Source: Candidatus Hadarchaeum yellowstonense (lineage in GTDB: Archaea > Hadarchaeota > Hadarchaeia > Hadarchaeales > Hadarchaeaceae). Taken from it: a stretch of 51,958 bases of DNA. The DNA is taken from positions 1 to 51,958 of the forward strand of contig LQMQ01000039.1 of NCBI GenBank assembly GCA_001515205.2, given 5' to 3'. A model generated the notes under the pieces. That model did not search any database and was not told the origin of the DNA. It was given only the letters and a program-made list of their open reading frames with translations. A program made the position numbers and the translations under genes. Within the stretch, counting starts at the first letter, position 1, and every line of letters begins with the position of its first letter. Below are positions 41,005 to 49,252 of this stretch, one piece after another.

Positions 41005-41608
41005 CCCCCTGGGGCGGGCCTCTTCCCTGCCCCCTTCGACCCTTTCTCGCCTCCTGGAGTTCAAGGAGCCAGGAGGAAATCCGCGAAATCTGCTTGGAGA
41101 CCTCCCCGTCCCTGAGCCACTCCTCCCCGGAGCCCGGGTAGGACATCAGCAGAACCCAGGTGCGCTCGCTCAGGAAGCCGGCCTCATGCAGCTCCTGGAA
41201 AAGCCTCTCCGGCCTGGTGCCCGCCAGTTTTCCGATCTGGTCTCGCAGGCAGGCGAGCCTGAAGAAGTCGGCGTCGCCAACCAGTTGCTCCCTGAGCGCC
41301 AGCAGCTCCTCCTTGAGCGCCATAAAATCCCGCCGGGCGAAGCGCAGCCAGTCCTGGCGCAGCTGGACATCCCTTCTGGCGCTGCCGAGGGACTGAAACA
41401 TCTCTGCCGCCGCCGACCTCACCGACGCCACCGCTTTGTTCAGCTTCCGCCAGCGGGACTCGTCGACCCTTGACGCCTCGAGCAGCCACTCCAGTTTCTG
41501 ATCCAGCCTGCGCAGCCTTTTCGCCGCCTTTTCCGGGCTGTCCTGGTCCAGCTCCAGAATTCGGTCCACATCATCCATTACCGCCTCCAGCCTGAGCTCA
41601 CGACCCAT
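40973..41608 (-). CDS. Helical protein of the pilus operon, unknown function
   Basis: A protein of about 211 residues, almost entirely helical and charged (DSPEKAAKRLRRLDQKLEWL, FMALKEELLALREQLVGDAD), with a basic Gly/Arg/Pro-rich tail. No TM or known motif is seen. ATG 41608 has GGTGAGG just upstream; ATG 41578 with GGAGG at 5 bases is as good a start. It overlaps the upstream gene by 11 bases. Confidence 0.6.
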   Translation of the reverse strand: MGRELRLEAVMDDVDRILELDQDSPEKAAKRLRRLDQKLEWLLEASRVDESRWRKLNKAVASVRSAAAEMFQSLGSARRDVQLRQDWLRFARRDFMALKEELLALREQLVGDADFFRLACLRDQIGKLAGTRPERLFQELHEAGFLSERTWVLLMSYPGSGEEWLRDGEVSKQISRISSWLLELQEARKGRRGQGRGPPQGDVPDDLQGER

Positions 41609-41849
41609 CCTCACCCAGCTCCTCCAGCCTCTGCTCCACCCGGGAAAGCTTCATTTTGACCTCATCATCATCGAGCGAGCGGCATCTTTTCAGCTCCTCC
41701 CTCAGGGCGCGGAGGACCTCAACTTCGGCCAGGAGGAGAAGCCTCAGGAGCGAGGGGCCCCTTCTGCCCCGGCTGAGGTGTCTCTCGAGGACAGCAAGCC
41801 CCACATGCCAAGAAACGGCCACAGCAATGACGCCGAGAAGGACCTCCAA
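41598..41849 (-). CDS. Single-TM coiled-coil protein, first gene of the pilus operon
   Basis: A protein of about 83 residues from a TTG at 41849. One TM helix (LEVLLGVIAVAVSWHVGLAV) is followed by an Arg-rich stretch and a helix (LAEVEVLRALREELKR ... RVEQRLEELG). The frame is open to 41960, but TTTTTTAAAC at 41888-41879 looks like this operon's TATA box and lies inside that extension, so I favour the short form. It could be a minor membrane component of the assembly machine. The start is uncertain. Confidence 0.45.
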   Translation of the reverse strand: MEVLLGVIAVAVSWHVGLAVLERHLSRGRRGPSLLRLLLLAEVEVLRALREELKRCRSLDDDEVKMKLSRVEQRLEELGEDGS

Positions 41850-41878
41850 GCCTCCCGCCGCATCATTGAGGGCTGCCC

Positions 41879-41888
41879 GTTTAAAAAA
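41879..41888 (-). promoter_or_regulatory. Probable TATA box of the pilus operon
   Basis: TTTTTTAAAC on the minus strand is centred about 34 bases upstream of the TTG at 41849. It is the only A/T-rich element in this GC-rich stretch upstream of the four overlapping pilus-related genes. Confidence 0.4.
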
Positions 41889-42031
41889 AGGAAAAAAGGA
41901 AATTTCCGGCCGCAGCCCATAACGCCAGGCAGTTAACAATCGACCCATCTGGCTCAACAACGGGGAAGACCGGCCCAGAGATGAACTGCGGACAGTATTT
42001 TAACCGCTTAGGTCGATTTAAGTGTGATCAC

Positions 42032-42610
42032 ATGATGGATGAAATAATCAAGTCGGCCCTTACCTTCTTCGTCATCATGGGTCCCTTTTCCAGCGTCCCG
42101 ATCTTCATCTCGGTGACGAAATACATGAACCAAACGCAAAAGCTCTCCGCGGCCACGCAGGCGATAGCCACCGCCGGAGGGGTCCTCTTCGCCTTCCTCT
42201 TTTTCGGCCAGTTTCTCCTCGATGTCTTCATGATAGATTTTGCCTCGCTGAGCATCGCCGGTGGGTTGATCCTCACCATCCTCGGGATCGAGCTGATGCT
42301 GTCGCTGTCGATCAGCGGCAGGGGGGAAAGCTCTCCGGCCATCACCCTGCTAGCGACGCCCATCCTCACTGGTCCGGGGGTGATCGTCACAACGATGATC
42401 TTTGTGCAGCAGTATGGTTATCTGATAACTTCAATCGCGGCCTTGATCGCCTTAGTGGCCAGCTGGTTGGTCCTCTGGTTTTCCGGACACATCAGCCGGG
42501 CGATAGGGGACTTCGGCACGGGAATTATCTCCCGGATCACCGGGCTGCTGCTGACCGCCTTTGCCATAGAACTCATCATCACCGGAATCAAGGCGGCCTT
42601 CGCCCTTTGA
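42032..42610 (+). CDS. MarC-family integral membrane protein
   Basis: A 192-residue protein with six TM helices. FFVIMGPFSSVPIFISVTKY, SIAGGLILTILGIELMLS and TPILTGPGVIVTTMIF are MarC/UPF0056 features. The molecular role of this family is not established. A TATTTTAA element at 41996-42003 and GTGATC before the ATG support the 42032 start. It is divergent from the pilus operon and convergent with the FdrA-like gene. Confidence 0.87.
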   Translation: MMDEIIKSALTFFVIMGPFSSVPIFISVTKYMNQTQKLSAATQAIATAGGVLFAFLFFGQFLLDVFMIDFASLSIAGGLILTILGIELMLSLSISGRGESSPAITLLATPILTGPGVIVTTMIFVQQYGYLITSIAALIALVASWLVLWFSGHISRAIGDFGTGIISRITGLLLTAFAIELIITGIKAAFAL

Positions 42611-42616
42611 ACCCGA

Positions 42617-43840
42617 TCACCGGGCCAAACTTTTCCAGATTTTGCCCTGCGTGGCAATCAGCGCGGCCACCTTGGCCGCGCGGGCGTTGGAATTCATCAC
42701 CAAAACTCCCGCGCGCTCCAGCTGCTCCACTTGCCTCCTGAGATCCTGGGGGTCACCGCCGGTGCCCAGTACCGAGGCCACGGCGCTGAGGTAGCCCCCC
42801 GATTCCTCCACGATCTCCTTTGCCTCCCTCAAAGCGGGGACAAGTTCACCCGCGGGGTTGGGATGGGCCCCAAAGCCCAGGAGAACGTCAAACAGGACCA
42901 CGGCGGTTTCCCAATCCTTCGCCTCCTTCACCAGCCTCTCGCAACGCGGGGTGAGATCAACCGCCGGGTGTTTCCCCCCGGAGAGATATTCGGCCCCGAA
43001 GTCCACGCAGGCATGGCCCTTGCTGGAATGGGGATCCGGCAGCCTGAGCTTGGGCTCGAGGGGAACGTTGGAGTAAATAGCGTCAAAATACCTTCGCAGG
43101 ATCACCATCGTCTCCGTGCAGAGGGCCCCGCCTGAATAAAGCCCCCGGACGAACTTCTGCCCGTAGCCAAACTTGCCGTACTCCTCCGCGGCAATTTTCC
43201 TGAATTTCTCCGGCAAGGCGGGAGAAAGCTCATCGGGTTTACCGGCACCGCTTAAAGCCAGCGCCTCGGCTGCGGCTTCCTCAAGGGTGCTCACGACCGT
43301 CACTCCGGATTGCCCCCCGCCGGCCCTGCCGCCCAGGAAACAGGCCACGGCCGGCTTTCCCGTCTCCGCGGCGGCCTCGAGCACCAGACGTCGGACGCTG
43401 GTGACGGGCTCGCGGGAAAGCACCGCGATGACTTCTGTGGCCGGATCTTCCGCCAAAAATTTTAAGGCCGACAGGGTACCCGAGGCGTTAACGCTCTGGG
43501 AAAGGTCCCTGCAGCCCACGTCAAGCGCCTGGGAGACGCCAACACCATCAACCAAACAGGCGACCTGCTGAATGCCGCTGCCGAAGGTGCCGATTATCCC
43601 TATCGGGCCGCGGCGCACCTTGTTCCAGATGCCGAACCCCTGACCGTTTAAAATCGACGTGCTGCAGCCCGGGCCCAGAAAGAGAAGCCCGCGCTCGGAC
43701 GCGGCCGACTTGAGAGCCGCCTCCTCGGTGAGGGACAAACCGCCGCCGAGAAAAACCACGTTTTTTCCCGACCTAATGGCCTCCATGGCCTCACCCGCGG
43801 CTTGAACTCCCGAGGATGAAATGACGGCGATCTCCACCAT
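42617..43840 (-). CDS. Short FdrA-like acyl-CoA synthetase-superfamily protein
   Basis: A 407-residue relative of FdrA and succinyl-CoA synthetase alpha. NVVFLGGGLSLTEEAALKSA, GLLFLGPGCSTSILNG, RRGPIGIIGTFGSGIQQVAC and VRGLYSGGALCTETMVIL match FdrA. The C-terminal LTPRCERLVKEAKDWETAVV and LGFGAHPNPAGEL belong to the ligase domain. FdrA proteins are usually over 500 residues; this one lacks about the first 100. FdrA is part of oxamate carbamoyltransferase in purine breakdown, but the usual partner genes are absent here, so I assign no reaction. A TATA-like GTTTTAACC lies about 35 bases upstream. Confidence 0.75.
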   Translation of the reverse strand: MVEIAVISSSGVQAAGEAMEAIRSGKNVVFLGGGLSLTEEAALKSAASERGLLFLGPGCSTSILNGQGFGIWNKVRRGPIGIIGTFGSGIQQVACLVDGVGVSQALDVGCRDLSQSVNASGTLSALKFLAEDPATEVIAVLSREPVTSVRRLVLEAAAETGKPAVACFLGGRAGGGQSGVTVVSTLEEAAAEALALSGAGKPDELSPALPEKFRKIAAEEYGKFGYGQKFVRGLYSGGALCTETMVILRRYFDAIYSNVPLEPKLRLPDPHSSKGHACVDFGAEYLSGGKHPAVDLTPRCERLVKEAKDWETAVVLFDVLLGFGAHPNPAGELVPALREAKEIVEESGGYLSAVASVLGTGGDPQDLRRQVEQLERAGVLVMNSNARAAKVAALIATQGKIWKSLAR

Positions 43841-43931
43841 GCTGCACCCAACAAAAATCTCTCCTGGTGGTTAAAACACCTGTCACGGGCAACTATCTTA
43901 AGCCGGAGGACCAAGGGAAAAGGGGAGGTAA

Positions 43932-44375
43932 ATGCAATCTGCGAGCTACCGGGTCGGCAGGGCCTTCCTCTGCCGGGCTGACTACCGCTCGGAGCTGATG
44001 AAGTCCACGCTCGATTTGGTGAGGGAGAAAAAAATAAAGATGGCCCTTTTCGCCGTGATCGGCTCAGTTGCGGAGGCGACCCTCGCCTATTACGACCAGT
44101 CAAAAAGGAAATACCGGAAGATCAGGCTGGAAGAGCCGCTGGAAATCGCGGACTCCTGGGGAAACATCTCCTGGAAGGACGGCCAGCCCTTCGCCCACCT
44201 GCACGCCGTGCTTTCCGACGCCGGGGGCAAGACCTACGCCGGGCACCTAGTTCAGGCCACCGTCTTTGCCGCCGAAATTCACCTTCTGGAGCTGATCGGG
44301 AAGAAACTGGAAAGGGAACACGATGAGGTAACCGGGCTGTCGCTCTGGAAGTTCAAAAAACAGGGGTTGAAGTAG
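43932..44375 (+). CDS. PPC/DUF296-domain protein
   Basis: A 147-residue protein made of one PPC domain. YRVGRAFLCRADYRSELMKS, AVIGSVAEATLAYYDQSKRK, GNISWKDGQPFAHLHAVLSD and GGKTYAGHLVQATVFAAEIH follow the family, with the two His of FAHLHA in the metal-binding position. In plants this domain follows AT-hooks; archaeal single-domain forms are trimers of unclear role. GGGGAGGTAA precedes the ATG. It is convergent with queC, with no gap. Confidence 0.85.
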   Translation: MQSASYRVGRAFLCRADYRSELMKSTLDLVREKKIKMALFAVIGSVAEATLAYYDQSKRKYRKIRLEEPLEIADSWGNISWKDGQPFAHLHAVLSDAGGKTYAGHLVQATVFAAEIHLLELIGKKLEREHDEVTGLSLWKFKKQGLK

Positions 44376-45026
44376 CTACTCGGCGTACTGGGTGGGGTCC
44401 TCAATTCCGGCGGCTTGGAAGGCTTTTTTCCGGTTTCTGCAGGACTCACACTTACCGCAGTGAATCTCCCCATCGCGGTAGCAGCTCCACGTCAGCTCCA
44501 GCGGAACCCCCAGCTTCACGGCCAGCTTCAGCACCTCGGCTTTGGTCATGCCGGTGAGCGGGCTCTTCACCTGCAGCTTTGATTCCGTGCCCAAGGAAAT
44601 GGCCTTGGAGATGGCGCGGACAAACTCCTCCCGGCAGTCGGGATAGAATTTGGCATCGTCAAGCTGGGGCCCGTAAAAGATGGCCTCGGCGCCGAGCGAT
44701 GAAGCATAGGCGGCCGCGATCGCCAGCATTACACCGTTTCTAAACGGGACGATGATGCTGGTGTCAAATTTCTCCGGCATGCGCATGCTGCTGTCAATCA
44801 GAGCGGTGACGCCCGGCCCGTAGAGGTCCTTCAGAAATGAGATGTCCACCACCCGGTGCTCCCTCGCCCCCAGCGCCCGGGCAATTTTCTTGGCGCTCTC
44901 CAGCTCCCTGGTGGCCAGCTGCCCGTAGTTGAAGGACAGGCAGTAGAGTTCATAGCCTTCCCTTTTTGCCAGAGCAGCGGCCACGGCGCTGTCAGGACCA
45001 CCCGAGAGGAGACAGACGGCTTTCAT
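44376..45026 (-). CDS. queC: 7-cyano-7-deazaguanine synthase
   Basis: A 216-residue QueC that makes preQ0 from carboxydeazaguanine, needed for archaeosine in tRNA. The PP-loop is LLSGGPDSAVAAALA, and the C-terminal zinc site is SCYRDGEIHCGKCESCRNR. IIVPFRNGVMLAIAAAYAS is also conserved. ATG 45026 is supported by TTTTATTTAG at 45058-45049, centred 27 bases upstream, so the mRNA is leaderless. The longer frame to 45080 is excluded by that promoter. Confidence 0.93.
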   Translation of the reverse strand: MKAVCLLSGGPDSAVAAALAKREGYELYCLSFNYGQLATRELESAKKIARALGAREHRVVDISFLKDLYGPGVTALIDSSMRMPEKFDTSIIVPFRNGVMLAIAAAYASSLGAEAIFYGPQLDDAKFYPDCREEFVRAISKAISLGTESKLQVKSPLTGMTKAEVLKLAVKLGVPLELTWSCYRDGEIHCGKCESCRNRKKAFQAAGIEDPTQYAE

Positions 45027-45076
45027 ACAATTCCACTTGCCGGTGGAACTAAATAAAACTTTGAAATCTGCGGCGA

Positions 45077-45478
45077 TCACCGGACGGGGAGATTGAGGCT
45101 GGCGTCTATGTCCTCGGCGATCTCCCGGATGGACTTCAGGGTGCGTTGAATGTCCAGCTCTATTTCATCCACGATCTTCTGGAGAGAATGGGAGCGAAGT
45201 TCCCACTTGCTTCCCTCCTTTGAGATTACTCCGGCCCTCCTCATTCGGTTCAGATGATGAACGATCGCGGTCCTGCTGAGCTTGACGTGTTGGGAAATAT
45301 CGTCCACGGTTATCTGGCCTTTCTTCGATTCCATCAGAAACGCCTTGAAGACCTTCACTGCCGTCTCAGACCTGTCCCTCACCCCGAGCAGCCCTAGGGA
45401 CTCACAGAACCATTTCAGGTCCCCATCCAGCGTGCTCTTCGCCGGCTGCTTCATGGTGCGGATCAAGATCTCCCTCAT
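45077..45478 (-). CDS. Winged-helix (ArsR-like) regulator divergent from hsp20
   Basis: A 133-residue protein. AVKVFKAFLMESKKGQITVDDISQHV and LSRTAIVHHLNRMRRAGVI are the HTH; a C-terminal helix (QKIVDEIELDIQRTLKSI) probably dimerises it. No metal-binding Cys pair is present. It is divergent from hsp20 with a palindrome between the genes, so it is likely the local heat-shock repressor, by analogy with the role Phr plays in Pyrococcus. That role is inferred from position. Confidence 0.78.
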   Translation of the reverse strand: MREILIRTMKQPAKSTLDGDLKWFCESLGLLGVRDRSETAVKVFKAFLMESKKGQITVDDISQHVKLSRTAIVHHLNRMRRAGVISKEGSKWELRSHSLQKIVDEIELDIQRTLKSIREIAEDIDASLNLPVR

Positions 45479-45533
45479 GACACCACCTTTTTACTATTGG
45501 ACCGTTAAATTTAAATACTTTAACCTTGCTATA

Positions 45534-45548
45534 ACTATTTGAAATAGT
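45534..45548. promoter_or_regulatory. Perfect palindrome in the hsp20 promoter
   Basis: ACTATTT-G-AAATAGT lies between the A/T-rich TATA region (ATTTAAATTTAA and following, near 45506-45522) and the hsp20 ribosome-binding site. A half-copy ACTATT occurs at 45493-45498 on the regulator side. Its place at the expected hsp20 transcription start fits a repressor operator. Confidence 0.55.
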
Positions 45549-45581
45549 CAAAAACAAAACGAATTAGTGGAGGTGGTGAAC

Positions 45582-46031
45582 ATGATCTGGATGGACATCT
45601 TCGATGAGATGAGAAGGATGCAGAGGGAGATCAATCGGATGTTTGGAAACCTGCTCGCCAGACCATCGTTCGCCACCCCGCTGGCACCGGCTTGGGGCGG
45701 CTGGAGAGAACCACTGATGGACCTGTGGGAGGATGAGGACAACGTGACCATCAGGGCAGAGATCCCAGGGGTTAACAAGGAGGACATCAAGCTCAACGTC
45801 ACCGAGGACAGCCTAGAGGTCAAGGTGCTGAGAAAGAGGGAAAGCAAGGGAGAAACAGCGGGAGTGCAGCACCTGGAACGCAGCTACGAGGGCTTCTACC
45901 GCTACGTGCAGCTGCCCTGCAAGGTGGTTCCAGAGAAGGCAGAGGCGACTTACAACAACGGCATCCTCGAGGTGAAAATACCCAAGGCGGAAAAGGAGAA
46001 GAAGCGGGGTGTCGAGGTAAAGGTCCAGTAA
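45582..46031 (+). CDS. hsp20: Small heat-shock protein Hsp20
   Basis: A 149-residue alpha-crystallin-domain chaperone. The N-terminal arm MIWMDIFDEMRRMQREINRM is followed by the core (PLMDLWEDEDNVTIRAEIPG, VNKEDIKLNVTEDSLEVKV, YEGFYRYVQLPCKVVPEKAE, YNNGILEVKIPK). It holds unfolded proteins in soluble complexes. ATG 45582 is chosen for its GGAGGTGGTG at 4-5 bases; the GTG at 45567 lies upstream of that site. Confidence 0.93.
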   Translation: MIWMDIFDEMRRMQREINRMFGNLLARPSFATPLAPAWGGWREPLMDLWEDEDNVTIRAEIPGVNKEDIKLNVTEDSLEVKVLRKRESKGETAGVQHLERSYEGFYRYVQLPCKVVPEKAEATYNNGILEVKIPKAEKEKKRGVEVKVQ

Positions 46032-46034
46032 ACG

Positions 46035-46067
46035 CCCCCTTTTCCCTTTTTTTATTTGATTTTTTCG
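46035..46067 (+). terminator. T-rich terminator after hsp20
   Basis: Directly after the hsp20 stop come CCCCCTTTTCCC, a run of seven T, and TTTTTT again. Such T-clusters are typical archaeal intrinsic stop signals. Confidence 0.5.
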
Positions 46068-46151
46068 CTCTTTCCTGGCAGGGGCCGTTTCTCCGCTTTT
46101 TTCGGAGGATCACGCAAGCAGCTATTTAAATCAGGTGCTCTTGTCAGTTAA

Positions 46152-46733
46152 ATGGAAAATCGGGTTGAAAAGATGCCGCGCGCGTTCATCGCCATCGATG
46201 TGAGCGAGGAGGTAAGGAAAAGGATAGTTGAGGCCCAGGAGCAGCTCCGGGCAACCGGGGCTGACGTCAAGCTGGTCGAGCCACCAAACATCCACGTGAC
46301 GCTCAAGTTTCTGGGGGAGGTCCCGGAAAAAAGGGTTGAGGAGATCGCCGCCGCCCTCGGAAGAGCGGTAAATGGTGCGAAAAAATTTGACATCGGCGTT
46401 AGGGGAATGGGTGTATTCCCCAACCTGAGCTATATTCGAGTCATCTGGGTCGGTGTGGAGAGGGGCAGGGATGAAATTCTGGAACTTCACCGGAAAATAG
46501 AGAAGGAACTGCAGCAGATGGGGTTCCGCCCAGAGGCTGATTTCGTCCCCCACCTGACCGTGGCCCGGGTAAGGACCGCGAAAAACAAGGAAAGGCTCGC
46601 GGGCTTCATCAAGGAAAAGGCCGCCGTGGACTTCGGCACGTCGCGGGTGCTCGCCGTGGAGCTGAAGCAGAGCACCCTGACGCCGAAGGGACCCATCTAC
46701 AGCACCCTGGCGAGGCTGGAGCTGCAGGACTGA
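46152..46733 (+). CDS. thpR: RNA 2',3'-cyclic phosphodiesterase (2H family)
   Basis: A 193-residue 2H phosphoesterase of the ThpR/LigT type. The two catalytic HxTx motifs are IHVTLKFLGE and PHLTVARVR, in a two-lobed fold. It opens 2',3'-cyclic phosphates and is linked to RNA end processing. TATTTAAA at 46123-46130 is about 26 bases before the ATG at 46152, giving a leaderless start; ATG 46173 (MPRAFIAIDV) matches most homologues and is the alternative. Confidence 0.9.
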   Translation: MENRVEKMPRAFIAIDVSEEVRKRIVEAQEQLRATGADVKLVEPPNIHVTLKFLGEVPEKRVEEIAAALGRAVNGAKKFDIGVRGMGVFPNLSYIRVIWVGVERGRDEILELHRKIEKELQQMGFRPEADFVPHLTVARVRTAKNKERLAGFIKEKAAVDFGTSRVLAVELKQSTLTPKGPIYSTLARLELQD

Positions 46734-46764
46734 GAGCGGTCCCGCCAAGATCATCTCCGGGAGT

Positions 46765-48150
46765 TCAGCGGTACCAGGGGAGCCTTCTGGTAAAATATTC
46801 CGAGAGGAACTCCCTGAACCCGCTATCCCTGAGAAGCGCCTTCAGTTTGGCCCCCTCATAGATCTGGTATTTTCTGGCAATCGCTTCCGCAACGTGCTTG
46901 CCAAATGATGCCCGCTGTGATAAAATATCCTTCAGCAAATCCAAAGCGTCAGTCCACTCCCTCTTCAGCTCAAAAACCATCCTGCCGGCCGCATCCACCA
47001 TCGGTCCGGCCAAGTAGGATTTTGAGCCGAGGTGTTCCCTGACGAAGCTCTCAGCCGGCACATTGGGGGGAGGGCCCACGCGTGTCTTGACCCCGGGCAA
47101 GCTTGAGACGCTCAGCTCGATGAGGATGGCCGAGTTTGAGTTGGCCCAGACATCGCTGCGGAGCACCTCAAATCCTTCCTGGGCCAAACGGGTCACGATG
47201 GCCCGCTCCGTCTTGCGCAGCTGGGGGAAGAGCACGTCCGGCACCACCCGCGGCGACCGGAAGACAACACAGAAGATCCTTGTTCCCCTCTTCTTCAAAA
47301 TTCTGTCGAGCTCCCTGGGCTCCAGCAGTCTCACCTGCCTCGGAAAGAAGAACTTCAGGCCCGGCCTATGCTGGAAATCCTGGCAGGCCCGCACGAAAAT
47401 GGAGAAGTTCTGCAGGGAAACTGCGGCGGCGGCATTGCGATTGGGGTCCACGGGATCCACCACCACGAGCGGCTGGTTTTCAAACATCAGCTTCAGCTCG
47501 GACCTGTCAGAATAATGGGAGGAGATATCGATCATCTCTCCCGGCAGCCACCTGCTCGCCGCCTCGACCAGTTTTGTAAAGGAGCCATAATGCAAGATGA
47601 GGAGCTCGCAGAGATAGCCGGAGAAGCCCTGTTTCTTCAGCTCGGCGCCGTAGACCCCTATCCCCGTGGCGAACTGCTTGAGCAGCAGCACCTCGTCGGC
47701 GAGCTGAGGTGTCAGTTTTTCCTTGACGTAACGCTGGTGGTGCGGGGAACGGTCGACAGCACTTTTGATTCTCTTGGGATCGGCGACATCGAAACAGGGC
47801 ACCAAATCTATGTCGAGCCCGCGGAACTTCATCGTCACGTAGGGGTGCTCGGCAAACTTTTCCTCCCCCGCCGCGCCCGCCACCTCTCGCGCGACCGCCA
47901 GCCCCTTTTCCTCCAGCTCCTCACGGGTGAGTCCCTCGTCAAAGAGAATGAAGATATCGATATCCGGTTCCTGACGAAGCCAGGTGCCGCGGGCCACCGA
48001 GCCGACGAGCATCGCCCTGGCGTTAAACCCGAGCCTTGAGATGGCCTCATCGGTGCGGCGGAGCAATTCGGAAGCCACCTCTTCCACAAACCTGATATCA
48101 GCCTCCCTGGGTTTGACCCTCCGGAGAACCGCTGCGAGGATATCAGCCAT
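46765..48150 (-). CDS. cca: CCA-adding enzyme (class I, archaeal)
   Basis: A 461-residue nucleotidyltransferase that builds or repairs the tRNA 3' CCA. MLVGSVARGTWLRQEPDIDIF holds the GS motif and the DxD metal site; a third carboxylate lies in GLDIDLVPCFDV. LLLKQFATGIGVYGAELKKQGFS and GYLCELLILHYGSF are archaeal CCA-enzyme segments. GGAAGG precedes the ATG. It is convergent with thpR. Confidence 0.93.
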   Translation of the reverse strand: MADILAAVLRRVKPREADIRFVEEVASELLRRTDEAISRLGFNARAMLVGSVARGTWLRQEPDIDIFILFDEGLTREELEEKGLAVAREVAGAAGEEKFAEHPYVTMKFRGLDIDLVPCFDVADPKRIKSAVDRSPHHQRYVKEKLTPQLADEVLLLKQFATGIGVYGAELKKQGFSGYLCELLILHYGSFTKLVEAASRWLPGEMIDISSHYSDRSELKLMFENQPLVVVDPVDPNRNAAAAVSLQNFSIFVRACQDFQHRPGLKFFFPRQVRLLEPRELDRILKKRGTRIFCVVFRSPRVVPDVLFPQLRKTERAIVTRLAQEGFEVLRSDVWANSNSAILIELSVSSLPGVKTRVGPPPNVPAESFVREHLGSKSYLAGPMVDAAGRMVFELKREWTDALDLLKDILSQRASFGKHVAEAIARKYQIYEGAKLKALLRDSGFREFLSEYFTRRLPWYR

Positions 48151-48232
48151 CCTTCCACAAAGATTGATTAATTGCGGCGGGATAAATTGTTAGCGTTATA
48201 ACGGCTGGAATCGATGGGGAAAGGAAAGAGGT

Positions 48233-49177
48233 ATGACAAAATCCTTTGAAGCTCTGGTAAAAAATGCCAGGCACGCCATGGTGGTGGGAATCGGGGGAGG
48301 CGGCGACGTTGTCGGCGCCATACCCACCTCTCGCTACCTTCGCTGGCTCGGCATCCCCACCCTGCTCGGCGGGCTGACCTGGGAGCGCTACGTCAACGAC
48401 CCGGAGCCAGGGCCCAGGAAGATGGAGGAAATAATCGATATCGAGCTGCTCTCACCGACCGTGGGGCTGGCCAACGAGAGGACGAGAACAACGAAGGGGA
48501 TCCGATTCACCGAATCCGCGGTGGCCGAGGTCCTCAGGGAAAAGGTCGCGCTGATCGACCTGAACCAAGGCGTCCAAGGGGTCATCAAGGGTCTCAACGA
48601 GGCCATGCGGAAGCTAGGCATCGATCTCTTCATCGGCATCGACGTCGGGGGCGATGTCCTCGGCGAGGGGACAGAGAAGGGGCTGCACAGCATGCTCGCA
48701 GACAGCATGATGCTGGCGGCGATGGCCAACCTCGAGGTGCCCACTGTTCTCGGAGTGCTGGGCTGCTGCATGGACGGTGAACTGACCTTCGAGGAGTTCA
48801 ACAGGCAGCTGGCAAAAATCGCAGGGTACGGCGGGCTCCTCGGCGCCCGCTGTCTGACGCCGGAGGACATCGAGCTCCTGGAGAGGGTGATCCCGCATAC
48901 CAAGACGGAGTCGAGCCTGCTCGCCGTCAAGGCCGCCCGGGGATTCACCGGAGAAATCGAGATACGTGGCGGTCGCTGCCGGGTGCTGATGACCCCCATG
49001 TCCGCGCTCACCTTTTACTTCGACACCAGGATCGTCTATGAGCACATAAGCAAGGTGGCGAAGGACCTAGTGCCCACGAAGAGCTTGGAGGAGGCCAACG
49101 AGGTGTTAAAGAGGGCCAGGTTACCCAGCGAGCTGGACTTCGAGAGAAGCTTCGCTTGGAAAAAATATCTGAAGTGA
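48233..49177 (+). CDS. DUF1152-family protein
   Basis: A 314-residue soluble protein with MVVGIGGGGDVVGAIPTSRY at the N-terminus, LFIGIDVGGDVLGEGTEKGL in the middle and CMDGELTFEEF. This is the DUF1152 pattern, found mainly in archaea and with no established function. The Gly-rich loops suggest nucleotide or phosphate binding. GAGGT lies directly before the ATG. It is not part of an evident operon. Confidence 0.8.
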   Translation: MTKSFEALVKNARHAMVVGIGGGGDVVGAIPTSRYLRWLGIPTLLGGLTWERYVNDPEPGPRKMEEIIDIELLSPTVGLANERTRTTKGIRFTESAVAEVLREKVALIDLNQGVQGVIKGLNEAMRKLGIDLFIGIDVGGDVLGEGTEKGLHSMLADSMMLAAMANLEVPTVLGVLGCCMDGELTFEEFNRQLAKIAGYGGLLGARCLTPEDIELLERVIPHTKTESSLLAVKAARGFTGEIEIRGGRCRVLMTPMSALTFYFDTRIVYEHISKVAKDLVPTKSLEEANEVLKRARLPSELDFERSFAWKKYLK

Positions 49178-49252
49178 CAACATCACAATCCTGATCACCG
49201 CTCTTGGGGTTTCGCGCGGACTTAATTTTCCATCCGAAAGCCGCTGCTTGAG

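Noticed and set aside
46131-46754. A 207-codon open frame on the minus strand
   Set aside because: It lies antisense over thpR, whose two HxTx motifs show the plus strand is coding.
47368-48039. A 223-codon open frame on the plus strand
   Set aside because: Antisense to the CCA-adding enzyme; no motif and no ribosome-binding site.
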